Below, in pieces: positions 33,695 to 40,551 of a DNA stretch of 64,000 nt. Positions within the stretch are counted from its first letter, which is position 1, and every line of letters starts with the position of its first letter. The notes under the pieces were generated by a model. The model saw only the letters and a program-made list of their open reading frames with translations. It was not told the DNA's origin and did no database searches. The DNA comes from Pseudothermotoga sp. (GTDB lineage Bacteria > Thermotogota > Thermotogae > Thermotogales > DSM-5069). The position numbers and the translations under genes were made by a program. The stretch is taken from assembly GCA_025060105.1 (NCBI GenBank), contig JANXCS010000005.1, forward strand, positions 62,001 to 126,000. Reading direction: 5' to 3'.

Positions 33695-34116
33695 TGGAGT
33701 TGGGTATCACAGTGAAGAGTGAGTACGCTTTTAGAATCCTTCTTTCCATAGGAGGATGTGGAAATAAACTAGTATCACTCGCTGATGCTTCTAGAAATAT
33801 GAATGTACCGAAAGAATTCGCTGAAAAGATCGTGCTCCAATTGAGAAGAGCTGGTATCGTTAAGGCGAAGAGAGGCCGATCTGGTGGTTACGAGCTGGCC
33901 AAAAGCGCCTCACAGATCACAGCTTACGACATAGTTACAGCCGTCGACGATGTCAATAAGATCATAAAATGTGAACAGGATTTCTGTGGCTGTGAGGACA
34001 GAGAAAGTTGTGTGATAAAAAATGTAGTGTGGAACAAGTTGCAAAGGTGTATAAAAGAAGTTTTGACGAGTGTGACGTTGCAAGATCTGCTCAATGCTTG
34101 CGGGAGGGAAGGTTAG
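33694..34116 (+). CDS. Rrf2-family transcriptional regulator
   Basis: About 140 residues: winged helix ending in KAKRGRSGGYELAK, then a dimer helix, with cysteines in CEQDFCGC and ESC that could carry a [2Fe-2S] cluster. Family members sense iron-sulfur status, nitrite or cysteine. Starts at 33691 (GTG), 33694 (ATG) and 33700 (TTG) are all in frame; the last gives the usual family length and spacing from GAGGTGATGG. Its targets are unknown, but the next gene is a GAF/fRMsr-like protein. Confidence 0.85.
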   Translation: MELGITVKSEYAFRILLSIGGCGNKLVSLADASRNMNVPKEFAEKIVLQLRRAGIVKAKRGRSGGYELAKSASQITAYDIVTAVDDVNKIIKCEQDFCGCEDRESCVIKNVVWNKLQRCIKEVLTSVTLQDLLNACGREG

Positions 34117-35075
34117 TGAGGAAGGTCGTTCAAAACATTGCGGATGATTTCTTCGAAATACTTCACTATGATAAGAATCAATGGCCAAGCTATTGGAAGA
34201 TCTACAGAGCGAAACATGAACCGCTCATAGACGAATATGAAAAAACCTTGAATGTCTCTGAACAATCGATCGTTTCCATTTTAAAAAGTATGGAACGAAG
34301 AAACGTCGATAGACTGATGCAACTGTGGTATTCTATCTCGCATGAACAGAAATATCACTGTTCAAAATTGATCACAGCGAAGCACGAATTGTTCGAGCTC
34401 GATCACGAAGATTTCACTATCGTTTTGACGGGATTGCTCGGCCTCAAAGACTGGGTTGTTGTGAAAGGAAAGCGAGAATGGGTTGTACTCATTGATCTGT
34501 TGAGTTTATGGAACAAAAAATGTTTGGATGAGCTTTCGTATGTGGCTTATCAGGCAGCGTTGAGCTTCAAAAGAGGTGAAAAGTACGGTGAATACGCTCC
34601 GAAGGAAGAACTGTTTGCAAAACTCTACACAAAGATTGATAGAACTTTTGAAGAAAATGATGATATCGAAAAGATCATGCAAACGATTTGTCGCGTCTTG
34701 TACGAGGATGTACCACACTACAATTGGGTTGGATTTTACCTGACTGACAGCTTGAAGAAAAACGAACTCGTTTTAGGCCCGTTCGTTGGAGAACCAACAG
34801 AACATGTGAGGATCCCATTCGGAAAAGGTATATGCGGTCAAGCTGCAGAACGAAAGGATGTGTTCGTAGTTCAAGACGTTTCGAAAGAAACCAACTATCT
34901 TTCCTGCAGTCCAAAGGTTCAGTCAGAGATCGTGGTACCGATAATCGTGAACGGGGAAGTTTTCGGTGAGATCGACATCGACAGTCACGTGTTGAACTGT
35001 TTTGATGAAGAAGATGAACGTCTTCTCGGGTACATTTGTGAAAAGATTTCACAACGGGTGAGGGTGAAAAGATGA
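34116..35075 (+). CDS. GAF-domain protein related to free methionine-(R)-sulfoxide reductase, with N-terminal extension
   Basis: About 319 residues. The C-terminal half (about 190-319) is a GAF domain of the fRMsr type: YNWVGFYLTDS, RIPFGKGICGQAA, NYLSCSPKVQSEIVVPI and GEIDIDSHVLNCFDEED. Two of the three usual cysteines are present (GICG and LSCS), and the earlier one before RIP is His. The N-terminal 170 residues are not recognised. The frame is open to 34008 within the rrf2 gene, but a GTG at 34116 overlapping the TAG stop and preceded by GGGAGGGAAGG is the better start. It could repair free Met-sulfoxide or only bind a ligand. Confidence 0.7.
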   Translation: MRKVVQNIADDFFEILHYDKNQWPSYWKIYRAKHEPLIDEYEKTLNVSEQSIVSILKSMERRNVDRLMQLWYSISHEQKYHCSKLITAKHELFELDHEDFTIVLTGLLGLKDWVVVKGKREWVVLIDLLSLWNKKCLDELSYVAYQAALSFKRGEKYGEYAPKEELFAKLYTKIDRTFEENDDIEKIMQTICRVLYEDVPHYNWVGFYLTDSLKKNELVLGPFVGEPTEHVRIPFGKGICGQAAERKDVFVVQDVSKETNYLSCSPKVQSEIVVPIIVNGEVFGEIDIDSHVLNCFDEEDERLLGYICEKISQRVRVKR

Positions 35076-36211
35076 CGGTGAACGAGGTTGTCAAAAAAGC
35101 TGCGAAAAGTCTTGAAACGCCTTTCTTACTGATTGACCTAGATTTGGTCGAAGAAAACTACAAAAGGCTCGCGGCAGCCATACCAGGCTGCAAGATCTTC
35201 TATGCAGTGAAAGCGAACAGTCATCCGAGGATCATTGAGAGACTCAGAGATCTTGGTAGCAATTTCGATGTAGCTTCACTCGGTGAAATCAACAAGTTAT
35301 CCAGTCTCAACATCACGCCAGACAGAATGATCTTTGCTAACCCTATCAAGCGTGAAAAAGACATTGCTTACGCCTACGATCTAGGTGTGAATTTGTTCGC
35401 GGCCGATTCTCCGATGGAACTTGAAAAGATTGCCGAAAACGCCCCAGGTTCTCAGATCGTTATAAGAGTCGCCGTTGAAAACAGACACAGCGACTGGCCC
35501 TTGTCTAGAAAGTTCGGTGCCGATCCTATGACTGCCGTTCAACTCATCGAGCAAGCATCCAGGCTCAGGCTCAACCCGGTCGGTGTGAGTTTCCATGTTG
35601 GTTCACAAAACTATGACCCAAAAAGTTGGTGGAATGCCATAGAAAGTGTGGCGCGCATCTTTTATTGGGCAGAAAAACTTTACGGTATCAACTTGAACGT
35701 GCTCGACATCGGTGGAGGCATCCCAGTCAAGCACATCAAGCCTATACCGACAGTTGAAGAGATAGGTATCACCGTACAACAAGCGATCAACGAATATCTG
35801 TACGGTGTGAAAGACCTGCAGATCTTCGCTGAACCAGGCCGCTCAATGGTTGGGGACGCAGCCATTCTCGTCACGAAAGTTTTGTTGAGATGCCAGCGTG
35901 GTAGTGAGGAGTGGGTTTACATCGATGCGGGTGTCTTCCATGGTCTGATGGAAACTATCGAGAATTTCCGTTATGAAATCGTCGTTGAAGGAAAGGAAGA
36001 TGAACAGAAGGTACCTTTCGTTCTGGCTGGACCAACGTGTGACAGTGTTGACAAGATCTATGATGATGCAATGCTTCCTTATAACGTTACACTCGATGAC
36101 ATTTTGTACTTCATCAATGCTGGTGCTTACACCGTAGAATACGCCACGAACTTCAACGGCATCCCTGGACCGAAAGTCTACTTCGTTCAGGATCTAGTTT
36201 CTAAAGTTTGA
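35072..36211 (+). CDS. ornithine/diaminopimelate-type PLP decarboxylase, probably ornithine decarboxylase
   Basis: 379 residues, fold type III. PLP lysine in FYAVKANSHP (about 49), FHVGSQNYDP, the phosphate-binding DIGGGIP (about 212), AEPGRSMVG (about 255) and GPTCDSVDKI with the catalytic Cys (about 330). The short length and the GPTCDSVD motif favour ornithine (or lysine) over meso-diaminopimelate as substrate, which would feed polyamine synthesis. It overlaps the GAF gene by 4 bp. Its 3' end overlaps convergent yjbQ by 25 bp. Confidence 0.85.
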   Translation: MTVNEVVKKAAKSLETPFLLIDLDLVEENYKRLAAAIPGCKIFYAVKANSHPRIIERLRDLGSNFDVASLGEINKLSSLNITPDRMIFANPIKREKDIAYAYDLGVNLFAADSPMELEKIAENAPGSQIVIRVAVENRHSDWPLSRKFGADPMTAVQLIEQASRLRLNPVGVSFHVGSQNYDPKSWWNAIESVARIFYWAEKLYGINLNVLDIGGGIPVKHIKPIPTVEEIGITVQQAINEYLYGVKDLQIFAEPGRSMVGDAAILVTKVLLRCQRGSEEWVYIDAGVFHGLMETIENFRYEIVVEGKEDEQKVPFVLAGPTCDSVDKIYDDAMLPYNVTLDDILYFINAGAYTVEYATNFNGIPGPKVYFVQDLVSKV

Positions 36212-36588
36212 ACGAAAATTTGCCTTGCCCTCGGTCCATCGAACTCACAAAAGAATATCCGCTGCCAAGTACCGAGGGCAAGTTCTCCATCATTCACTAG
36301 GACCATCACAGAAGAGCCAATCAAACTTGCCTTTATGTGTGCATCAGCGTTGCCTTCAAGATGGCGATAATTTCCATCTGCCGGTACCAACCTAGAAAGT
36401 TTCTCAATGATGTCGAATCGAACGGAACTGTCTGCCCCCTCGTTTATGGTTATCGCAGCCGTCGTGTGAGGCACAAAGATGAAACACACACCGTTCTTCA
36501 ACCCTGAATCCGATATTAACTTTTGAATTTGATCAGTGATATCTACCATCTCGACCCTTTGCTTTGTTCTAAGCGATAAGGTCATCAT
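36187..36588 (-). CDS. YjbQ/UPF0047 family protein (secondary thiamine-phosphate synthase type)
   Basis: 133 residues matching the UPF0047 family. Conserved stretches are FVPHTTAAITINEGAD, HLEGNADAHIKASLIGSS, LGTWQRIFFCEFDGPRAR. The single-domain family forms trimers; some members have weak thiamine-phosphate synthase activity. The start is the ATG at 36588 or 36585, with no convincing ribosome binding site. It follows minE by 9 bp and so may ride on the minDE message. Confidence 0.88.
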   Translation of the reverse strand: MMTLSLRTKQRVEMVDITDQIQKLISDSGLKNGVCFIFVPHTTAAITINEGADSSVRFDIIEKLSRLVPADGNYRHLEGNADAHIKASLIGSSVMVLVNDGELALGTWQRIFFCEFDGPRARQIFVQTLETRS

Positions 36589-36597
36589 AGCAACGAT

Positions 36598-36876
36598 TCA
36601 CTCGAACGTGACATTGGTGATTATGACTATGTAACCGTTGTGTTCCTCAAACTCTACTTTGACCCGCTCGGGGGAAACTTTGAAGGTGTCACTCACCCAA
36701 GTTACGATCTTCTCTTTTATCCTTTCAGAATTCTTCTCGAACTCTGTCTTTGGGATGATCTCAGTGACAGAAACGGGTCGTCTACGCTCAAGAATAGCTT
36801 CTAATCTTTTGTAAGCTGTGTCTCTACTCCTTTCCCGCTTCTTTTTTCTACTGAAGAGGCCGAAGAACCACATCAC
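36598..36876 (-). CDS. minE: cell division topological specificity factor MinE
   Basis: 92 residues. The N-terminal amphipathic start (WFFGLFSRKK) is the membrane-targeting part, then AYKRLEAILERRRP is the MinD-binding stretch, and the C-terminal half is the beta-rich dimer domain. It displaces MinD from the membrane to set the division plane. It follows minD by 2 bp. GTG 36876 or ATG 36873 can serve as start after AGGAG. No minC is nearby. Confidence 0.85.
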   Translation of the reverse strand: MMWFFGLFSRKKKRERSRDTAYKRLEAILERRRPVSVTEIIPKTEFEKNSERIKEKIVTWVSDTFKVSPERVKVEFEEHNGYIVIITNVTFE

Positions 36877-36878
36877 TA

Positions 36879-37694
36879 TCAGCTCCTCTTCTTACCAAAC
36901 AGATTCTTGAAGAAGGACAAAAAGCCTTTTTCTTGCGCTTGTGATAGATCTTGATCCAACGGTATAGTTTCCCCCTTGAGACGCCTAGCGATGTTTTCAA
37001 AAACTTTTGTCACATTCAAATCGCCATTCAATACCACTGGGATACCCTTGTTCGTAGCGATTATCACATCTTCACAGTCCGGTACCACACCGATTATTTC
37101 CAGTGCCAGTGTGGTTGCAACATCTTGCTCGGTGAGCATTTCTCCAGCTTTGACCATCTTGGATTTGAACCTGTTCAATATAACCTTCATAGACTTCTCG
37201 TCAAATCCTAAATTTTCGAGTAGACCGACGACCCTGTCAGCATCGGAGAGCGCGGGGAGTTCTGGTGTGGTAACTATCAACGCAAGTTCTGCTGGAGCGA
37301 CAGCGTTTCTGAAACCTCTCTCTATTCCCGCCGGAGAATCTATGATGATGTAGTCAAACAACGGATGCAAAGCTTTCACTACCGCTTTCATGTCTTCTGG
37401 TGAGACCATTTCCTTGGTTGCAACCTGAGACGTTGCTAGAAGATAGAGATTTCGCTGCTGCTTGTGTTTCACAAGAGCTTCCTGAGCGCTCACCTTACCA
37501 TTCACCACATCGATCAACGTGTGCACAACCCTGTTCTCCAAGCCCAACACCACATCAAGATTCTTGAGGCCTATGTCTGCATCTATCACACAAACTTTGT
37601 CACCAAACTTCGCCAGGGTGCAACCAAGATTGGCCGTCACCGTGGTCTTACCAACACCACCTTTACCTGAAGTGACAACGATGACTTTAGCCAC
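36879..37694 (-). CDS. minD: septum site-determining ATPase MinD
   Basis: 271 residues: deviant Walker A TSGKGGVGKTT at the N terminus, VIDADIGLKNLDVVLGLE, DYIIIDSPAGIERGF, and a C-terminal amphipathic membrane-targeting helix (FLSFFKNLFGKKRS). The GTG start has AAGGTGGTGA upstream. The gene is divergent from the CBS-ACT gene across the origin-like region. Confidence 0.95.
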   Translation of the reverse strand: MAKVIVVTSGKGGVGKTTVTANLGCTLAKFGDKVCVIDADIGLKNLDVVLGLENRVVHTLIDVVNGKVSAQEALVKHKQQRNLYLLATSQVATKEMVSPEDMKAVVKALHPLFDYIIIDSPAGIERGFRNAVAPAELALIVTTPELPALSDADRVVGLLENLGFDEKSMKVILNRFKSKMVKAGEMLTEQDVATTLALEIIGVVPDCEDVIIATNKGIPVVLNGDLNVTKVFENIARRLKGETIPLDQDLSQAQEKGFLSFFKNLFGKKRS

Positions 37695-38036
37695 GAACGT
37701 TCACCACCTTGGGGAACATTTTTCGCATAAATTTTACCACAACACGCATTTTCAAAATGTGGCCATGTTTTACCACCACGTATTGTGTGGTAAGTTATCT
37801 ACCACTATCTATAGAAAAATGGTAAATTTGCTCGAAAAGCCTTTCTAAAAGCAAGTTTTTTGATGGTAAATTGCTTCAATATAGCTTGAAGAAAGGACTA
37901 GAAACAACTGTGAAAAAACGGTGGATGTAGAGACTCACACCTTCAACCATCTTGCCAAGCGCTTTTGAGAAATTTACCATCGAAGAAATCAGCGATGAGA
38001 AAGGATTTTCCTTCAAATTTACCAAACGCCCCCCAA

Positions 38037-38071
38037 AATTTACCACGCAACTTACCACGCAACTTACCACT
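38037..38071 (+). repeat. three DnaA-like boxes in exact 12-bp register
   Basis: TACCACGCAACT occurs twice in a row from 38041, and a third TACCACT follows, so box starts are at 38039, 38051 and 38063. The 12-bp step places the boxes on nearly the same face of the helix at about one turn plus a little. Confidence 0.9.
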
Positions 38072-38112
38072 GAGCTTTATAAAAAATTTCGCTTTAGATG
38101 CCCATTTTCGTC

Positions 38113-38129
38113 AACGCAAAAGTTGCGTT
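38113..38129. repeat. 7-bp inverted repeat in origin-like region
   Basis: AACGCAA (38113-38119) and TTGCGTT (38123-38129) flank AAG. It lies 7 bp before the last box and could be a small hairpin or a binding site. Confidence 0.6.
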
Positions 38130-38150
38130 AATAGATTTACCACCACCTAT

Positions 38151-38165
38151 TTATTATTACTACTA
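38151..38165 (+). other. DnaA-trio-like triplet tract and start of unwinding element
   Basis: TTA-TTA-TTA-CTA-CTA runs from 38151, three bases after the box cluster TTTACCACCACC (38136-38147). Its complement read 3' to 5' is AAT AAT AAT GAT GAT, the pattern of DnaA-trio elements that guide DnaA onto a single strand in other bacteria. AT-rich DNA continues to about 38196. Confidence 0.6.
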
Positions 38166-38179
38166 CGTAATGAGAATAA

Positions 38180-38188
38180 TGATAGAAT
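38180..38188 (+). promoter_or_regulatory. extended -10 promoter for CBS-ACT/uppP/polA run
   Basis: TGATAGAAT fits an extended -10 (TGn plus TAGAAT) about 54 bp before the proposed gene start. No clear -35 is seen. It overlaps the AT-rich end of the origin-like region. Confidence 0.4.
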
Positions 38189-38241
38189 GATTTTTAGTAG
38201 GAAAAGCGTGGAAAATTTTCCAAAACTTGGGGGCGATCAAC

Positions 38242-38844
38242 TTGTTCGTGAAAAACTGGATGAGTACGGACTTTCCATCCATAAGTGTCAAAGCAAGTGT
38301 ACAGGAAGCTCTCAACCAAATGAGAAAGCACAGAACGGATTACTGTGTGGCGACAGATGAAGAGGGAAAGTTTGCAGGTTTTGTGTACAAGAACAACATC
38401 GCTAATGCAAACTTTGAAGCCAGTGTAGAAAATTACGTTTCCTTCCCGGACTTTTATGTACACGAAGATAGTTACATCGAAGAAGCTGCACTAACTTTCA
38501 GGGAATCACACGAAAGTTGCTTAGCAGTCGTCGATGAAGAAATGAAAGTCAAAGGTGTGGTAACCTTGACTGAGGTACTCGAAGCTTTCGTTGCGATCAC
38601 TGCCATGGATGAACCTGGTGTACGTGTACTCATGGTCCTTCAAGACAAACCTGGCGAACTCAAAAAAGTTCTGGATGTCTTTGCAATGAACAACATAAAC
38701 GTTCTTGCAGTCAATACGGTCAAGCGTGACGGGCTTCGCAGCTTGTCGATAAAAGTGGATGCTCATGAACCAAAGCAAATCGAATGGCTTCTGAAAGAAC
38801 ATGGCATCAAATTTGAAAAGCTAGTGAAGGAGGAAGGCTTCTGA
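38242..38844 (+). CDS. CBS-domain pair with ACT domain
   Basis: About 200 residues: two CBS motifs (SVQEALNQMRKHRTDYCVAT and SYIEEAALTFRESHESCLAV, the second ending GVVTLTEVLEA) and a C-terminal ACT domain (DKPGELKKVLDVFAMNNINVLAVNT). CBS pairs usually bind adenine nucleotides and ACT domains bind amino acids, so it looks like a regulatory ligand sensor without an enzyme part. A TTG at 38227 is in frame, but GGGGGCGATC (38229-38238) resembles a ribosome binding site and favours the TTG at 38242. It is the first gene after the origin-like region. Confidence 0.82.
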   Translation: MFVKNWMSTDFPSISVKASVQEALNQMRKHRTDYCVATDEEGKFAGFVYKNNIANANFEASVENYVSFPDFYVHEDSYIEEAALTFRESHESCLAVVDEEMKVKGVVTLTEVLEAFVAITAMDEPGVRVLMVLQDKPGELKKVLDVFAMNNINVLAVNTVKRDGLRSLSIKVDAHEPKQIEWLLKEHGIKFEKLVKEEGF

Positions 38845-39557
38845 AACAGTTGTTCTTGGCTGCCGTGCAAGGTGCAACCGAGTTTTTACCCATATCGAGT
38901 TCTGGTCACCTTCTTTTGGCATCAGAGCTCCTTCGTGGAGAGTTGAATCTTAAGATGGCTGTTCTACTCCACGTTGGTAGCTTGTTCGCCGTTTTACTCT
39001 TCGTTCGTCGTTCAATCCTCAGAGTTTTCAAAGATTGGAAATTTTTGGTCAATCTGGTTATTTCAACAATACCAGCAGCATTCGTAGGTATATTTTTCGA
39101 GGATTTGGTGGAACGAGCGTTTTCTAGCCTTTTTCTTTTACCATTGCTGTTCGCTATCAACGCGCTCGTGCTAACTCTCGCCTCACTGAAGAATGGTGAT
39201 AGGAGTTTGGAGCAGATGAACGTTCAGCACGCATTGCTGATAGGTTTGTTTCAAGCCGTTGCTGTTTTCCCCGGCATATCTCGTAGCGGTATGGCTTTAT
39301 CTGCAGCTTTGCTACTCGGTTACAAAAGAGAAGAGGCCGTAAAGTATGCTTTCCTAATGGCCATACCAGTACTCGCAGGTGCGAGTTTATTGAAATTGAA
39401 GGGAGCCTCAATTTTCATGGATCTGAGCTTTTTTGTCTCATTTTTGAGCAGTTTGCTGGCTCTGTTCGTTTTGAGAAAAGTGGTCTTGGTTGGCAAATTG
39501 AAAGTGTTCGCAAGTTATTGTCTAGCGGTGGCCTTTTTGGTTTTTGTTCTGGGGTGA
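38841..39557 (+). CDS. uppP: undecaprenyl-diphosphatase UppP (BacA)
   Basis: Recycles the lipid carrier for peptidoglycan by removing a phosphate from undecaprenyl diphosphate. About 238 residues, seven or eight helices, with the active-site motifs AAVQGATEFLPISSSGHL near the N terminus and FPGISRSGMALS near 145. No ATG, GTG or TTG has proper spacing: the TTG at 38850 is 16 bases past GGAGG, while a CTG at 38841 is 7 bases past AAGGAGG and adds MKQ. It overlaps the CBS-ACT stop codon by 4 bp. Confidence 0.93.
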   Translation: MKQLFLAAVQGATEFLPISSSGHLLLASELLRGELNLKMAVLLHVGSLFAVLLFVRRSILRVFKDWKFLVNLVISTIPAAFVGIFFEDLVERAFSSLFLLPLLFAINALVLTLASLKNGDRSLEQMNVQHALLIGLFQAVAVFPGISRSGMALSAALLLGYKREEAVKYAFLMAIPVLAGASLLKLKGASIFMDLSFFVSFLSSLLALFVLRKVVLVGKLKVFASYCLAVAFLVFVLG

Positions 39558-39564
39558 TGAGTTG

Positions 39565-40188
39565 ATGAAGTTCGAGGTTCTGATAACTGGTGGAAGCATC
39601 AGAGTGCCTCCATATGTGGCAGCACCGTACTGTACTGTAGCGCTTTTGAGCGATGAAAAAAGGATGGTTCTCATAGAGCCAGGTAGTTTTCCGGCGTGGG
39701 AGGCGCTCGAACGGTCGTTCAAAGAAAAAGGTTTGAAAGCCGAAGACATAACTGATTTAGTCATCTCACACGTTCATATGGATCATATATTCTGTTCCAT
39801 ATTCTTCAAAAACGCGGTCGTTCATGTACATGAGAAATACATAGAAAGAAACTACTCTTCCTTTGGACCGATCGCTGGTTTATTTTACCCGATGGTTTTG
39901 AACAGTTGGAAAGAGGTTCATCCAATCAAGGATGGAGACGTACTCTTCGATTGCGTCAAGGTTTTCCACACTCCTTATCACTCCTCCGACCATGTGTCGC
40001 TGCTGATCCAAACGGAGAACATGGGAAGGGTCTTCATGCCCGGGGACATATGTTACAGCAGGATTGAGTACTTTGAATACATGAAGGGTTACAAGAAAGA
40101 TGACGTCGCAAAATTCCTCAAGACCATTTCTAAAGATTGTGACTGGATCGTTTTCACACACGATTTGCCTATGAAGGTGGTGGGGTGA
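39565..40188 (+). CDS. metallo-beta-lactamase-fold hydrolase
   Basis: About 207 residues. The zinc motif HVHMDH (about 70-75) is followed by HTPYHSSDHVSL, MPGDICYS and a late FTHD, giving the usual set of ligands. Specific substrate unknown; relatives include lactonases and glyoxalase II-like enzymes. The frame opens at 39544 inside uppP, but the ATG at 39565 has GGGGTGATGAG before it. It is directly followed by the AhpD-like gene. Confidence 0.85.
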   Translation: MKFEVLITGGSIRVPPYVAAPYCTVALLSDEKRMVLIEPGSFPAWEALERSFKEKGLKAEDITDLVISHVHMDHIFCSIFFKNAVVHVHEKYIERNYSSFGPIAGLFYPMVLNSWKEVHPIKDGDVLFDCVKVFHTPYHSSDHVSLLIQTENMGRVFMPGDICYSRIEYFEYMKGYKKDDVAKFLKTISKDCDWIVFTHDLPMKVVG

Positions 40189-40551
40189 ATGGTTGAAGAA
40201 TTCGTAAATTACAGAGCGAAATTGAATCAGCTCATAGAGAAGAAAGGTAACCTACACACGAAGCGTTTCATGAATCTCGACGCACAGGTTTACGAAAAAG
40301 GCGTCTTGGACACCAAGACCAAAGAGATGCTCGGTTTGGTAGCCTCGATGGTGCTCAGATGCAACGATTGCATAACTTACCATATGATAAGACTCTTCCA
40401 ATTGGGAACGAGTGATGAAGAGTTTTTTGAAATCTTCAACGTTGCCTTGATAGTCGGTGGTTCAATAGTCATACCGCATCTGCGAAAAGCAGTAGAAGTG
40501 TTGGAAGAACTGAGGGAGCTTGAAAAGAATGGCAAGACTGTTTCTCTTTGA
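40189..40551 (+). CDS. carboxymuconolactone decarboxylase/AhpD-like protein
   Basis: 120 residues of the CMD fold. CNDCITYHM (about 64-72) is the CxxC-x3-H redox motif of AhpD-type disulfide reductases, rather than a true decarboxylase. It starts immediately after the hydrolase stop and overlaps polA by 23 bp. A thiol peroxide-reducing role is plausible; the partner peroxiredoxin is not in the window. Confidence 0.85.
   Translation: MVEEFVNYRAKLNQLIEKKGNLHTKRFMNLDAQVYEKGVLDTKTKEMLGLVASMVLRCNDCITYHMIRLFQLGTSDEEFFEIFNVALIVGGSIVIPHLRKAVEVLEELRELEKNGKTVSL

Larger units (their letters stand above)
37695..38226. other. oriC: candidate chromosomal replication origin (oriC): DnaA-box-like repeat array
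   Basis: The only gene-free stretch over 300 bp in the window. It holds boxes of the form TTTACCAC(C/A/G) on the plus strand at 37733-37741, 37769-37777, 37798-37806 (TCTACCACT), 37973-37981, 38018-38026, 38039-38047, 38051-38059, 38063-38071 and 38136-38144, and on the minus strand at 37786-37794, 37818-37826 and 37862-37870. The core TACCAC matches the reported Thermotoga maritima DnaA box AAACCTACCACC (from memory). A triplet tract and AT-rich DNA follow the last box. Short frames that open through the repeats are by-products. A multi-site operator for minD or the CBS-ACT gene is the alternative. Confidence 0.75.

Noticed and set aside
34008-34115. Upstream 36-residue extension of the GAF protein
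   Set aside because: It runs in another frame through the Rrf2 gene; a GTG with a strong ribosome binding site overlaps the Rrf2 stop codon.
37876-38070. Open frames across the box array between minD and the CBS-ACT gene (both strands)
   Set aside because: Their proteins are runs produced by the repeated TTACCAC boxes (NLPRNLPRNLP and VVSCVVSCVV types), have no ribosome binding site and no family resemblance.
38037-38071. 12-bp tandem repeats as a small CRISPR array
   Set aside because: Units are contiguous, there are no unique spacers, the repeat is far too short and no cas genes are present.
38850-38852. TTG at 38850 as the uppP start
   Set aside because: It is 16 bases from the ribosome binding site; CTG 38841 has ideal spacing, though direct proof is lacking.
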